From NCBI RefSeq assembly GCF_014204715.1, contig NZ_JACHLY010000001.1:2573001-2637000 (forward strand): 64,000 nucleotides of DNA, given 5' to 3'. Made by a program: the position numbers and the translations under genes. The DNA comes from Streptomonospora salina. GTDB taxonomy: Bacteria > Actinomycetota > Actinomycetes > Streptosporangiales > Streptosporangiaceae. How positions within the stretch are numbered: position 1 is the stretch's first letter; each line of letters starts with the position of its first letter. Of this stretch, positions 55,279-63,634 are shown one piece after another. The notes under the pieces are model-generated. The model did no database searches, was not told where the DNA came from, and was given only the letters and a program-made list of their open reading frames with translations.

Positions 55279-55760
55279 AGCCGCAGCGCTTCCAGCGGCT
55301 CGCCGAATCCGGCGCGTTCGGCGACGTCGGTGAGGACGTCGCCCGGCAGGAGCCCTTCGCTGGTGGTCAGCGCCTCCAGATCGCTCGCCGGTGTGCCGAG
55401 GTCGTCGAGCAGGCGGGAGTCGCCGCCGGGCTGGGGATAGGGTTTCTGACCGGTGCCCTCCGCCTGCTCCGGCGCCTCGATTTCGCCGCTGTCCAGCAGC
55501 AGCGCCGCGACCTGGCTCTCATGCACGACGCGGACGTCGGAGAGGAAGACCCGGGGGTCGGCGTGGTCCTCGACGCGGACGACGGCGAACCATTCGTCGT
55601 CGGCCTCCATCACCAGAACCATCGTGCCCTCGGCCGCACCGCCGCAGGCGTCGCGCATGGCGTCGGCGACATCGTCGATGGTCGCCGCGTCGTCGAGCTC
55701 CGTCTCCGTACCCGTCCACTCGTCGGCGACGCGGCAGAAGACCGCTGAGAAGATCGACAC
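55275..55760 (-). CDS. tRNA adenosine deaminase-associated protein
   Basis: 161 residues of the actinobacterial family found beside tadA (FSAVFCRVADEWTGTETELD, MVLVMEADDEWFAVVRVEDH, VFLSDVRVVHESQVAALLLD, LLDDLGTPASDLEALT, DVLTDVAERAGFGEPLEALR). Cytoplasmic, function unknown. Coupled to tadA by overlap. Confidence 0.92.
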   Translation of the reverse strand: MSIFSAVFCRVADEWTGTETELDDAATIDDVADAMRDACGGAAEGTMVLVMEADDEWFAVVRVEDHADPRVFLSDVRVVHESQVAALLLDSGEIEAPEQAEGTGQKPYPQPGGDSRLLDDLGTPASDLEALTTSEGLLPGDVLTDVAERAGFGEPLEALRL

Positions 55761-55835
55761 CGAACGCTCTCCCGTCCTCTCTCGCGGGCGACGGGCCGGC
55801 CGTCGGCCTGCCTCGAATGATCGAACCGGGGATCC

Positions 55836-56330
55836 TTACCCCATCGAGTCCACGGCACGCTGGAACGCCTGATGGAATCCGACACGCTCGGCGATGCTGG
55901 CCAGGACCTCGTCGGGGTAGAGGTCGAGGTCGCCGGCGAGGGCGCCCAGTTCCATCTCGTCCAACCCCAAGTCCGCCAGCACCGACATGTCGCCGGCGGG
56001 CAGAACCTGGTCCAGGTCCTCGTCATCGGGCACGGAGATGTCGAGGTACACCAGCACGTCGCGTGCGACCTGCCAGTCCACAGAGGCCGTGACGTCGGAG
56101 AGGAACGCGCTCACATCGTCGCCGTAGACCCGCACGATGACGAAGAAGTCGTCGCCGATCGCCAGCATGCCGATGGACCCGCTGATGCTGGGTTGCTGCC
56201 GCAACGCGTGCAGCAAGCCCTTGAAGTCCCGAGTGAGGGCTACCGGAAGCAGGTAGAGGTCCCAGAAGTCCTCCTCGCGGTAGGCCACGGCGGCGAAGTC
56301 GCCGCCGTCGTCCTCGTCGAGTTCCGTCAT
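55836..56330 (-). CDS. Second tRNA adenosine deaminase-associated-type protein (paralogue)
   Basis: 164 residues resembling its neighbour over its full length: acidic N-terminus, GMLAIGDDFFVIVRVYGDDV, AFLSDVTASVDWQVARDVLV, VLADLGLDEMELGALAGDLD, VLASIAERVGFHQAFQRAVD. The two differ enough to suggest an old duplication or a hetero-oligomer. ATG 56330; a GTG at 56336 is possible. It lies 75 bases upstream of the first copy. The 322 bases to upp hold no other gene. Confidence 0.88.
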   Translation of the reverse strand: MTELDEDDGGDFAAVAYREEDFWDLYLLPVALTRDFKGLLHALRQQPSISGSIGMLAIGDDFFVIVRVYGDDVSAFLSDVTASVDWQVARDVLVYLDISVPDDEDLDQVLPAGDMSVLADLGLDEMELGALAGDLDLYPDEVLASIAERVGFHQAFQRAVDSMG

Positions 56331-56652
56331 CGTCACCCCACCAGCCCGGCTGTGATCGGGCCAGGATCGCAGATCGTCCGGTGCGGCGTCATCGTAGCGG
56401 CCGCGGTCGCCCGCAGCCCGGTTTTCCCAGAGGGAATCTGCCTCGTGATAGAAGTCGGCGCTCACGCCCCCTATTACATCGGACGCCCGGGTCCCAGCAG
56501 AACACTACGGACCACCCGATCTGTTTACGGATACGTCGCCTGGCTGCGGGCAGCGCCGAATCTCCCGCCGTACGCAGGCATCGGGCCGCTGCGGCGCGGA
56601 TAGACTCGGACGCCGATTTCCCATCGTTTTCCCAGCTCAACCGGAGTACTCA

Positions 56653-57294
56653 ATGGAGACCCTGGTCGTCGACCACCCGCTGGTCGCGCACAAGCTCACC
56701 ACGCTGCGCGACGCGCGCACGGATTCGCCTACGTTCCGCCGGCTCACCGACGAGCTCGTGACGCTGCTCGCCTACGAGGCGACCCGCGACGTGCGCGTGG
56801 CCGACGTGACCGTGGAGACGCCGCTGATGCCGATGGAGGGTACCCGGCTGACCCGGCCGACACCGCTGGTGGTCCCCATCCTCCGGGCCGGTCTGGGCAT
56901 GCTCGACGGGATGACGCGGCTGCTGCCCACCGCCAAAGTCGGCTTTCTGGGCATGGCGCGCGACGAGGAGACCCTGCAACCCGCCACGTACGCCGACCGG
57001 CTGCCCAACGACCTGTCCGGCCGGCAGTGCTACGTGCTCGACCCGATGCTGGCTACCGGCGGCACACTGGCCGCGGCGCTGCGCCTGCTGGTCGACCGCG
57101 GCGCCGACCACGTCACCGCTATCTGCCTACTGGCCGCCCCCGAGGGTCTGCATACGCTGACCGAAAATCTGGGTGAACGGACCGACGCGACGCTGCGGGT
57201 GGTCACCGCGGCCGTCGACGACCGGTTGAACGAGCAGGGCTTCATCCTGCCGGGCTTGGGCGACGCCGGCGACCGGCTCTACGGCTCGGTCTGA
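56653..57294 (+). CDS. upp: Uracil phosphoribosyltransferase
   Basis: 213 residues. PRPP loop [60 protein letters not shown]. Salvages uracil to UMP. ATG behind CCGGAGTACTCA; a TAGACT hexamer about 50 bases upstream may be the -10 box. Divergent from the tadA group. Confidence 0.95.
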   Translation: METLVVDHPLVAHKLTTLRDARTDSPTFRRLTDELVTLLAYEATRDVRVADVTVETPLMPMEGTRLTRPTPLVVPILRAGLGMLDGMTRLLPTAKVGFLGMARDEETLQPATYADRLPNDLSGRQCYVLDPMLATGGTLAAALRLLVDRGADHVTAICLLAAPEGLHTLTENLGERTDATLRVVTAAVDDRLNEQGFILPGLGDAGDRLYGSV

Positions 57295-57606
57295 ACCCGC
57301 CGCAGAAATCCGTCCGAACCTGAGCGGGGTTGCGGGCATCCGACCCGATGACGGTGGTTGTCCCGGTGCATGCGGCGCCGGCGGCATCCGCTGCGTGCGG
57401 CGGGCCTCGCCGGACGGACCGGGACGAACAGGACGACACCAGACTTTTTTGTATCAATCCGGATCATGATGATTGGACGTCCGAAAACAGGGAACGACGC
57501 CAGAGTGCTCGACCACTCGCCGGCATTCTCCCTGGGCGGGCGTTCTGAGCACGCAGTACATGCCGATTTGCGGAGGCCGAATTCAGACTGAGACGGAGTC
57601 GTGACA

Positions 57607-57702
57607 CATAAGGCCGATCATGGTGCACAGTCGTCCGATCGACCACAGCCGAACAGCCCCACCCGCCCCCATCTCCACCTACTGACCACCATCGGCCTTA
57701 TG
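57607..57702. other. Long-range inverted repeat in a 500-base gene-free interval
   Basis: CATAAGGCCGAT (57607-57618) pairs with ATCGGCCTTATG (57691-57702), and TGGTG just inside pairs with CACCA after a two-base bulge. The loop is about 60 bases. The interval 57295-57795 carries no gene; the repeat could form a structured RNA or bind a protein. It lies 94 bases upstream of the small gene at 57796. Confidence 0.5.
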
Positions 57703-57795
57703 CCTGACCCCTAGACTGACCCTGAGGGCGGTTACGAAGCGACTGCTTGTGGGTACACAGCGCAACCGGTCACCCTTTTCCCTCGAAGGAGTGAG

Positions 57796-58017
57796 ATGCC
57801 CGAGAAGACCACCACACCGCGCGACCTCTCCCCCGTCGTCGACCGGCTGAACACCGAGTTCACCGGTGTCCACGACGCCGCCACCGTCACGCGATGTGTG
57901 GACGCGGCCTACCAAGGCGCTCTCGACGTCACCGGCCGGGCCGGCCCCGAACTCGTGGAACGCATCGCGCGCCAGCACCTGCAGGTACTCGCCCTGGCCT
58001 TCTCGGAACGCCGCTGA
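57796..58017 (+). CDS. Small three-helix-bundle domain protein
   Basis: 73 residues, all helical (LSPVVDRLNTEFTGVHDAAT, VTRCVDAAYQGALDVTGRAG, PELVERIARQHLQVLALAFS). The motif TRxVDxAxxxxxxxxGxxxxxLVExIARxHL belongs to a small actinobacterial dimerisation domain also found beside signalling proteins. ATG behind AAGGAGTGAG. Confidence 0.8.
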   Translation: MPEKTTTPRDLSPVVDRLNTEFTGVHDAATVTRCVDAAYQGALDVTGRAGPELVERIARQHLQVLALAFSERR

Positions 58018-58172
58018 CCGACGACCCGACCCGCCGGCCGAGGGTGATCAGGTCCACACCGCGCTCACCGGGAACGCCACGCCGGTAACGGTGATCTAGC
58101 TTTACGGGCCCGTATGTCGGTGTAACAATCACCTTGGGTCAGTGGGTCATCAGCATTCGTGGGGAGTCGGTC

Positions 58173-58337
58173 ATGGCGAGGTTGAAAAAGTGGACGGGGT
58201 ACGCCCTCATCGCTTTCGTCGCGTTCTATCTACTGACACAACCGGAAAGCGCTGCCGGAGTCATCCAGACTGGCGTCGGAGGACTCATGTCGGCCGCCGA
58301 ATCACTGTCTCGATTCGTGAACACCCTGGGCGCATAG
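58173..58337 (+). CDS. Small single-helix membrane peptide
   Basis: 54 residues: basic start (MARLKKW), one membrane helix (TGYALIAFVAFYLLTQ) and an amphipathic tail (GVGGLMSAAESLSRFVNTLG). ATG behind GGGGAGTCGGTC. A similarly sized gene often precedes PH-domain membrane proteins in actinomycetes. Thirteen bases separate it from the next gene, suggesting an operon. Confidence 0.7.
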   Translation: MARLKKWTGYALIAFVAFYLLTQPESAAGVIQTGVGGLMSAAESLSRFVNTLGA

Positions 58338-58350
58338 GGGCCATCCGGCC

Positions 58351-58869
58351 ATGAGGCTCGTCGCACCGCCGAACCAGGCACCGGCATCGGTCAACCGCTA
58401 CCTGCTGCCCTACGAGCAGGACGTCGTCACCATCCGGCGGCACCCCGCAGTGCTGATCGGCCCTGTCGCCGCAGTGCTCGGCGCACTGATCTTCGCGGGC
58501 ATCCTCAGCAACACCGCCATCGCCGCGAGTGCGGCCGCCCTGGCGGTCATCTGGTGGGTGTGGCTGCTGATCCTGGTCTGGTTCGTCTGGCGCGTCGCCG
58601 AATGGTCGGTCGACTATTTCGTCATCACGTCGCAGCGCCTCCTGCTGACCCAGGGCCTCATCACCCGCCAGGTGAACATGATGCCGCTGGGCAAGGTCAC
58701 CGACATGCGCTTCGAGCGCTCGATCCTCGGGCGCTTCCTCGGGTTCGGCACCTTCGTCATGGAGTCGGCGGGTCAGGACCAGGCGCTGAGCCGGATCCAG
58801 TTCGTGCCCTACCCGGAACAGCTCTACCTGGAGGTCGTCGGGCTGATCTTCAAGGATCCCAACGAATAA
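58351..58869 (+). CDS. Membrane-anchored bacterial PH-domain protein (bPH2)
   Basis: 172 residues. Two helices (PVAAVLGALIFAGILSN, AALAVIWWVWLLILVWFVWR) and a bPH_2/DUF304-type domain (FVITSQRLLLTQGLITRQVN, GKVTDMRFERSILGRFLGFG, SAGQDQALSRIQFVPYPEQL). Function unknown; found across actinobacteria. Followed by a strong terminator. Confidence 0.9.
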   Translation: MRLVAPPNQAPASVNRYLLPYEQDVVTIRRHPAVLIGPVAAVLGALIFAGILSNTAIAASAAALAVIWWVWLLILVWFVWRVAEWSVDYFVITSQRLLLTQGLITRQVNMMPLGKVTDMRFERSILGRFLGFGTFVMESAGQDQALSRIQFVPYPEQLYLEVVGLIFKDPNE

Positions 58870-58936
58870 GACGACGGCCGGGCCGGCGCGCACCACTGCC
58901 GACACCCGGCGACCAGGTTTCGTCCACGACGACACG

Positions 58937-58969
58937 GCGAGGGCCCGGCCGCTGCGGCCGGGCCCTCGC
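58937..58969 (+). terminator. Terminator after the PH-domain operon
   Basis: 14-bp perfect stem GCGAGGGCCCGGCC with loop GCTGC, then CGTTTGC. Confidence 0.85.
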
Positions 58970-59055
58970 CGTTTGCCGTGTCCTCCGTGCTGCCCCCGGC
59001 GCGCTCCCCCGCCTCTCCGACCGTTCGACCTCCCGTTCGGCCGGGCGTTCCGTCT

Positions 59056-59192
59056 GTTCACCTGACGTTCACTTTCGTGGCGCCACGCCAGGTGGGAGCC
59101 ATGGCCATTCAGGGCTCTCCGCGGACACGCGGAGCATCGAGATTGACTTCAAGGTGAACGAAGGGTTAACTGTAGTCTTCACGAAGGCGAAC
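59056..59192. promoter_or_regulatory. PHO-box-like array of 11-nt direct repeats
   Basis: Plus strand: GTTCACCTGAC then GTTCACTTTCG in register (59056-59077). Minus strand: GTTCGCCTTCG (59192-59182), an 11-base spacer, GTTAACCCTTC (59170-59160) and GTTCACCTTGA (59159-59149), again in exact 11-nt register. Streptomyces PhoP binds direct repeats of about G[GT]TCAYYYRSG. Contained in the gene-free interval 58970-59206, upstream of the small gene at 59207. Confidence 0.6.
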
Positions 59193-59206
59193 AAAGGGGT
59201 GCCGAA

Positions 59207-59413
59207 ATGAACCGACCGGTGATCCCGGCGCCGCTGAAGACGACCCGTCGACGCACGCGCAAGACGGCACGGCGCGCGACCGGCGCACCCGCGCCCGCCG
59301 CACCGCGGCCGCGCGCGGCCCCGGAGGCCGCCGCCTCCGACCGACCACTGCTGACCTGGGTGCTGGTGACCGACGACAACGGACGCACGCGCCCCGAGGC
59401 CCGCTGGGTCTGA
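59207..59413 (+). CDS. Small basic protein, unknown function
   Basis: 68 residues: Arg/Lys-rich first half (TTRRRTRKTARRATG), Ala/Pro middle, and a conserved-looking end (PLLTWVLVTDDNGRTRPEAR W). ATG behind AAAGGGGTGCCGAA, a good ribosome site. The upstream repeat array and downstream terminator support a real, regulated gene. Confidence 0.65.
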   Translation: MNRPVIPAPLKTTRRRTRKTARRATGAPAPAAPRPRAAPEAAASDRPLLTWVLVTDDNGRTRPEARWV

Positions 59414-59425
59414 GACCGGCGTCCC

Positions 59426-59475
59426 CGGATACGCCGAGGGCCGACCGCGTTCGCGGTCGGCCCTCGGCGTATCCG
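59426..59475 (+). terminator. Strong terminator after the small basic protein gene
   Basis: 24-bp perfect stem starting CGGATACGCCGAGGGCC, tip GTTC, 13 bases after the stop. Confidence 0.88.
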
Positions 59476-59628
59476 CCGCACCGCTCCCTCACTGTCGACA
59501 CGTCGACCGGCGGACATGCCGCCGTGTCGACCGATCGGTTCGTCGACAGGACACCGCGGGCTCCGCCACCGGCCGCCCGCGTTCCCGGAGATCTCTCTTG
59601 CACGACCGCCCGCGACCGCCCCGGGGTG

Positions 59629-60162
59629 CTACGCGGTTCTGCCCTCGGCGCGCGCCCGGATACCGCGCAGGGTGATCTCCATACCGGTGCGCAGCTCGTC
59701 GAGCCGGCCGATCACCAGCTGCTCTTCGAGATCGGGCATGCGGTCGATCGCGGCAGTGAGCCCGGAGCGGCCCGGTCCCAGCCGCACCGACTGCAGCAGC
59801 ACGGCGCCGCCGTCCTGCGGCTCCACCGAGTAGCGCCACACCGCCATCGGGTGGGCGGGATCGTCGGAGGGCGGGCCGAAGCGCCCGTCGGCGTCGAGGA
59901 CCGCCCAGCCGAACACGCGCTCGGGAACGAACTCGACCACTTCGGCGACGGTCCGCCACTCACCGAGGTGGCGGTTGCGGTTGTGCCCGGCGAAGCGCGC
60001 TCCCAGGGCCGGAACCCCCGCAGGGGTGAGCCACTCCGCACGCATCAGCTCGGGACTGAACTCGGCGGCGAGCCCGATGTCGGTGACCAGCTCCCACACC
60101 CGTGCCGGGGCAGCGTCGACCTGCGTCGCGCTCTCCGTCCCCGGTCCGTCCGCCAGACGCAT
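59629..60162 (-). CDS. SRPBCC-fold (polyketide cyclase/START-like) protein
   Basis: 177 residues. TQVDAAPARVWELVTDIGLA, SPELMRAEWL, GARFAGHNRNRHLGEWRTVA, EFVPERVFGWAVLD, WRYSVEPQDGGAVLLQSVRL match the SRPBCC ligand-binding fold. Ligand unknown. ATG 60162 behind AAGGAGGAATCGGC, an excellent site. It lies downstream of dnaB on the same strand, separated by 188 bases. Confidence 0.88.
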   Translation of the reverse strand: MRLADGPGTESATQVDAAPARVWELVTDIGLAAEFSPELMRAEWLTPAGVPALGARFAGHNRNRHLGEWRTVAEVVEFVPERVFGWAVLDADGRFGPPSDDPAHPMAVWRYSVEPQDGGAVLLQSVRLGPGRSGLTAAIDRMPDLEEQLVIGRLDELRTGMEITLRGIRARAEGRTA

Positions 60163-60350
60163 GCCGATTCCTCCTTCGCTCGCAGCTCCGCCTGCCCCGG
60201 ACCGCAACCGGCGGACCCCGGAACCGGCACGTCGTTTTGTCGACAAATCGGCCCCTCGGTAGTCGGCCTTGCGGAGGGCCGAAACAAGGGATCGAAGGAA
60301 CCGGCCGACGGACGGGGCGCCGACCGGGCGGGATCCTCCGTGTCGGCCCG

Positions 60351-63300
60351 TCATCCCGGAGCCATGTCGACGAAACGACTGTAGTGGCCCTGGAACGCCA
60401 CGGTGACCGTGGCCGTGGGGCCGTTGCGGTGCTTGGCGACGATGATGTCGGCCTCGCCGGCGCGCGGGGACTCCTTGTCGTGGGCGTCCTCGCGATAGAG
60501 CAGGACGACCATGTCGGCGTCCTGCTCGATGCTGTTGTGGACGTTGATCCCGCCGGCCACGAAATTGTGCGTCCCTGCGACGGTGGCGTCGAAGACCTCC
60601 TGCTCGCCGAGCGGCTCGATCTCGGCGATCTCGTCCCAGAAGACATCGTTGGTGGCCAGCATCTCAAGGTCCGAGTCGTCGAGGACGGCAGCCACCCGCT
60701 GCAGCCGCGGACGGCTCGGCGCCGTCGTCCGCAGCGCGCTCCCGCAGTGCTGCGTCTCGGTCTGCGCCGCGTACTCCCGGTGCGTCATCCCACGCTCGGA
60801 CAGGGCCGTCCCCACTCGGTCCCACACCTGTACAGGAACCGTATCGAGGTTAGTGTCGTCCTGCGTTCCGCTCACCCGCTCCAGGCACGAACGCGCCTGC
60901 TTCCCGCGTTCGCCGTAGACGCCGACCTCCTCCAGAAAGCGCCTCTGGGCGTCCGGTCCGTCGACCACAAGGCGGTAGCCGGGCCGATCCCCCTCCTCGG
61001 CGACGGTTCGGATGCGCGTCATGATCCCGAACCGCAACAGCAGGCGAGAGACGTCGTCCACGAGCCGCCGACTCGTCGACGCGTAGCGGATCCGGGCGTG
61101 GCCCGCCTTCTCGTCCCAGTGCGCACAGCCGTCCGTCGCCCAGAGGTGGTGCAGGAACAGGGCGATCTGCTCCTTGGGCAGATTCCACACCCCCTCCGGC
61201 ACGAACTTCTCATGGCTGCGCAGGCCGAAGAGTCCGAGGCCGTCCAACCACTGCGCAACGGGGTCCGGGCTCCCGCGGCTCACGCGATACGGCTCCGGCA
61301 GGCGCAGCGTCGTGACGCGGGCCGCCGCGTCTTCGCCGCGCACCGGCGCCGCGCCGAAGTGAGCGGCAGCACGGGTGACGGCCTGCAGATTCGCTTCGTC
61401 TATCGACGCGTATCGAACAGGTTGTCCCCGCACGAACGCGCCCTCCCCGATGAGGTGCGCCAGAAGGACGACCTCGTCGTCGGGCCACGCGCATACGCGC
61501 TCGGGTTCGGGGACCCGCCGAGGCACGGAGAGCCGGTCTCCGGGCGCGAGCCGCTCCAGCGGTTTCCATCCGTCGTAGGTGAGGAACGGATGGTTCCCCG
61601 AAGCCGTGACTTCCCGTCCCGACGTCAGGCGCAAGCGGAAGGTCTGCTTCGTGCCGCTATGGAACACCCGTGTCATCGTCTGAGGGACCAGCCGCAGCGT
61701 TTCGTCGAGGGACCACACGGAAACGTCGCGGGCGCCGGAAGCGTACAGCTCGCCGATCGTGGTCTCGGCTCCCGTGTCGGCACGCAGAATCCGTGTGTCG
61801 GCGGTCAGGCACCCCGATTCACGGAGATCGCTGACTTGGGGCTTCTTGTCGGTTCGCTGCTCCGGTCCGCGGTTGAGCTGGGAGAGGGCGATGACCGGCA
61901 CATCCAGCTCCTTGGCCAGCAGCTTCAGCGATCGCGACATCTCCGAGACTTCCTGCTGGCGGCTTTCCACGCGCCCGGCCGAGCTCATCAGCTGCAGATA
62001 GTCCACGACGATCAGCTTGAGGTCGTGCTGCTGCTTGAGCCGCCGGCACTTCGCGCGGATCTCCATCATCGACAGGTTCGGTGAGTCGTCGATGAACAGG
62101 GGCGCGCTGGCGACTTCGCCCATGCGGCGGGCCAGGCGCGCCCAGTCGTCGTCGGTCATCAGCCCCGACCGCATCGTGTGCAGCGCCACCCGCGCCTCGG
62201 CTGAGAGCAGGCGCATGACGATCTCGTTGCGCCCCATCTCCAGGCTGAAGAACACGCTGGTCAGCTGGTTCTTGATGGAGGCCGCCCGCGCGAAGTCCAG
62301 TGCGAGCGTGGAGTTGTGCGTGGGGATCCGCGCCCGCGTGGCCAGGTAGAGGCGGTCGGGGTGGTCGACCTGGACGCAGCGCACCGGAACACTGGCCACC
62401 CGCCGGGCGGCGATCACGCGGTGCGGAGCGCCGCCGCGCCCGGCGGATCCGTCCACAGGCTGGGGATCGAGCAGGGCCGCGGCGCCCGGAGTGCGGGCGG
62501 CCGCCGCTGCACGGCATCCGGATTCCGCGGCGGTGTTCTCCCCCGGACGCCGAGCGGCGATCGCGATGCCCGCAGGCCCGCCGCCGGCGGGCGCGTGCTC
62601 CAGCTCGGCGGCGAGTTCACCGGTGGTGGCCAGGCCGTGCACCGGCCCGCCCGACCCTTCCCGCAGCGTGGGCCACTGGTGCCGGGCGTCGGCGACCACC
62701 GCGGTGCCGTCGGCGAACTCCAGCTCGTAGCAGGGCCGCCCGCGCATCACCTCGGTCGCCGCGACCACCCGCGTGGGTGTGCCGTCGGCGGCCACGAGCT
62801 CGCCTCCCACGGCGACGTCGCCCATGGTGGTCCAGCCGTGCGGGGTGGGCAGCGGGGTGTCCAGCGCCAGCGCCTTGCCCACGGCCGGGCGTGCGGCGAC
62901 GATGACCATCTGCCCCGGGTGCAGTCCGTTGGAGAGCTGGTCCAAGTCGGTGAACCCGGTGGGCACACCGGTCATGGAGCCGTCGTGGGCGGAGATCGCC
63001 TCGATCTCGTCCAGAGCCCCCGGCATGATGTCGCTGAGCGGCAGATAGTCCTCGCCGGTGCGCTTCTCGGCGACGCGATGGATCTCGGCTTGGGCGTGGT
63101 CGACCAGGTCGTCGACTTCGCCGTCGCCGGAGTAGCCGATCTGGGCGATGCGTGTGCCGACCTCCACGAGGCGGCGCAGCACCGCGCGGTCGGAGACGAT
63201 GCGCGCGTAGTAGCCGGCGTTGGCCGCGGTGGGGATGGCCTCGGTGAGCGTGTGCAGGTACGGCGCTCCCCCGACCCGGGCGATCTCGCCGCGCTTGGTG

Positions 63301-63548
63301 AGCTCGGCGTTGACCGAGATGGCGTCGACCGGCTCGCCGCGCGAGAACAGGTCGACGGTCACGTCGAAGACGGTCTGGTGGGCCGGGCGGTAGAAGTCCG
63401 CGGACCGCACGATCTCGACGACCTGGGTGATGGCCTCCTTGGACAGCAGCATGCCCCCCAGCACGCTCTGCTCGGCCATGATGTCGTGCGGCGGTGTGCG
63501 CTCGAATCCGCTGCCGGTGTTCTCCGGCGGGTGTTCGGCGACGCTCAC
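60351..63548 (-). CDS. dnaB: Replicative DNA helicase DnaB with two inteins
   Basis: 1065-residue precursor. Extein 1 (1-225) is the N-terminal domain plus the helicase start, ending in ARPAVGK. Extein 2 (413-579) resumes STLALDFARA and includes Walker B LIVVDYLQLM, and QLNRGPEQRTDKKPQVSDLRESG-type motif 3. Extein 3 (1006-1065) resumes SIEQDADMVVLLYR. Removing inteins of 187 and 426 residues gives a 452-residue helicase, the normal DnaB size. Without splicing the Walker A loop is broken. GTG 63548 follows GCAGGGGGAATCCAC; ATGs further upstream are unlikely. Core replication gene, preceded by a DnaA-box cluster. Confidence 0.97.
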   Translation of the reverse strand: MSVAEHPPENTGSGFERTPPHDIMAEQSVLGGMLLSKEAITQVVEIVRSADFYRPAHQTVFDVTVDLFSRGEPVDAISVNAELTKRGEIARVGGAPYLHTLTEAIPTAANAGYYARIVSDRAVLRRLVEVGTRIAQIGYSGDGEVDDLVDHAQAEIHRVAEKRTGEDYLPLSDIMPGALDEIEAISAHDGSMTGVPTGFTDLDQLSNGLHPGQMVIVAARPAVGKALALDTPLPTPHGWTTMGDVAVGGELVAADGTPTRVVAATEVMRGRPCYELEFADGTAVVADARHQWPTLREGSGGPVHGLATTGELAAELEHAPAGGGPAGIAIAARRPGENTAAESGCRAAAAARTPGAAALLDPQPVDGSAGRGGAPHRVIAARRVASVPVRCVQVDHPDRLYLATRARIPTHNSTLALDFARAASIKNQLTSVFFSLEMGRNEIVMRLLSAEARVALHTMRSGLMTDDDWARLARRMGEVASAPLFIDDSPNLSMMEIRAKCRRLKQQHDLKLIVVDYLQLMSSAGRVESRQQEVSEMSRSLKLLAKELDVPVIALSQLNRGPEQRTDKKPQVSDLRESGCLTADTRILRADTGAETTIGELYASGARDVSVWSLDETLRLVPQTMTRVFHSGTKQTFRLRLTSGREVTASGNHPFLTYDGWKPLERLAPGDRLSVPRRVPEPERVCAWPDDEVVLLAHLIGEGAFVRGQPVRYASIDEANLQAVTRAAAHFGAAPVRGEDAAARVTTLRLPEPYRVSRGSPDPVAQWLDGLGLFGLRSHEKFVPEGVWNLPKEQIALFLHHLWATDGCAHWDEKAGHARIRYASTSRRLVDDVSRLLLRFGIMTRIRTVAEEGDRPGYRLVVDGPDAQRRFLEEVGVYGERGKQARSCLERVSGTQDDTNLDTVPVQVWDRVGTALSERGMTHREYAAQTETQHCGSALRTTAPSRPRLQRVAAVLDDSDLEMLATNDVFWDEIAEIEPLGEQEVFDATVAGTHNFVAGGINVHNSIEQDADMVVLLYREDAHDKESPRAGEADIIVAKHRNGPTATVTVAFQGHYSRFVDMAPG
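60534..61811 (-). other. DnaB intein 2: class 1 intein with LAGLIDADG endonuclease
   Basis: Residues 580-1005 (426). Block A CLTADTRILRADTGA with Cys1, block B GNHPFLTYDG, block F EVFDATVAGTHNFVAGG and block G GINVHN before Ser1006. The central DOD endonuclease has VVLLAHLIGEGA and ALFLHHLWATDG, both with an acidic residue in the active position, so nuclease activity is plausible. Inserted at SG|SIEQ, the site of many bacterial DnaB inteins. Confidence 0.92.
62313..62873 (-). other. DnaB intein 1: class 3 mini-intein in the Walker A loop
   Basis: Residues 226-412 (187). It starts with Ala (ALALDTPLPTPHGW) rather than Cys/Ser and ends THN before Ser413. The W-C-T triplet of class 3 inteins is visible: Trp in block B (GTAVVADARHQW, two after the His), Cys in block F (VRCVQVDHPDRLY) and Thr in block G (RIPTHN). 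A 90-residue Ala/Gly-rich middle replaces any homing endonuclease. It interrupts GK|ST of the ATP site, so splicing is needed for helicase activity. Confidence 0.88.
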
Positions 63549-63634
63549 GTGGATTCCCCCTGCTTCACGATCGGCATGCCGTGCATGCCCGAGCTTGGAT
63601 TCTCGCGACTGCGGGACCCGTAGCGCAAAGCAGC

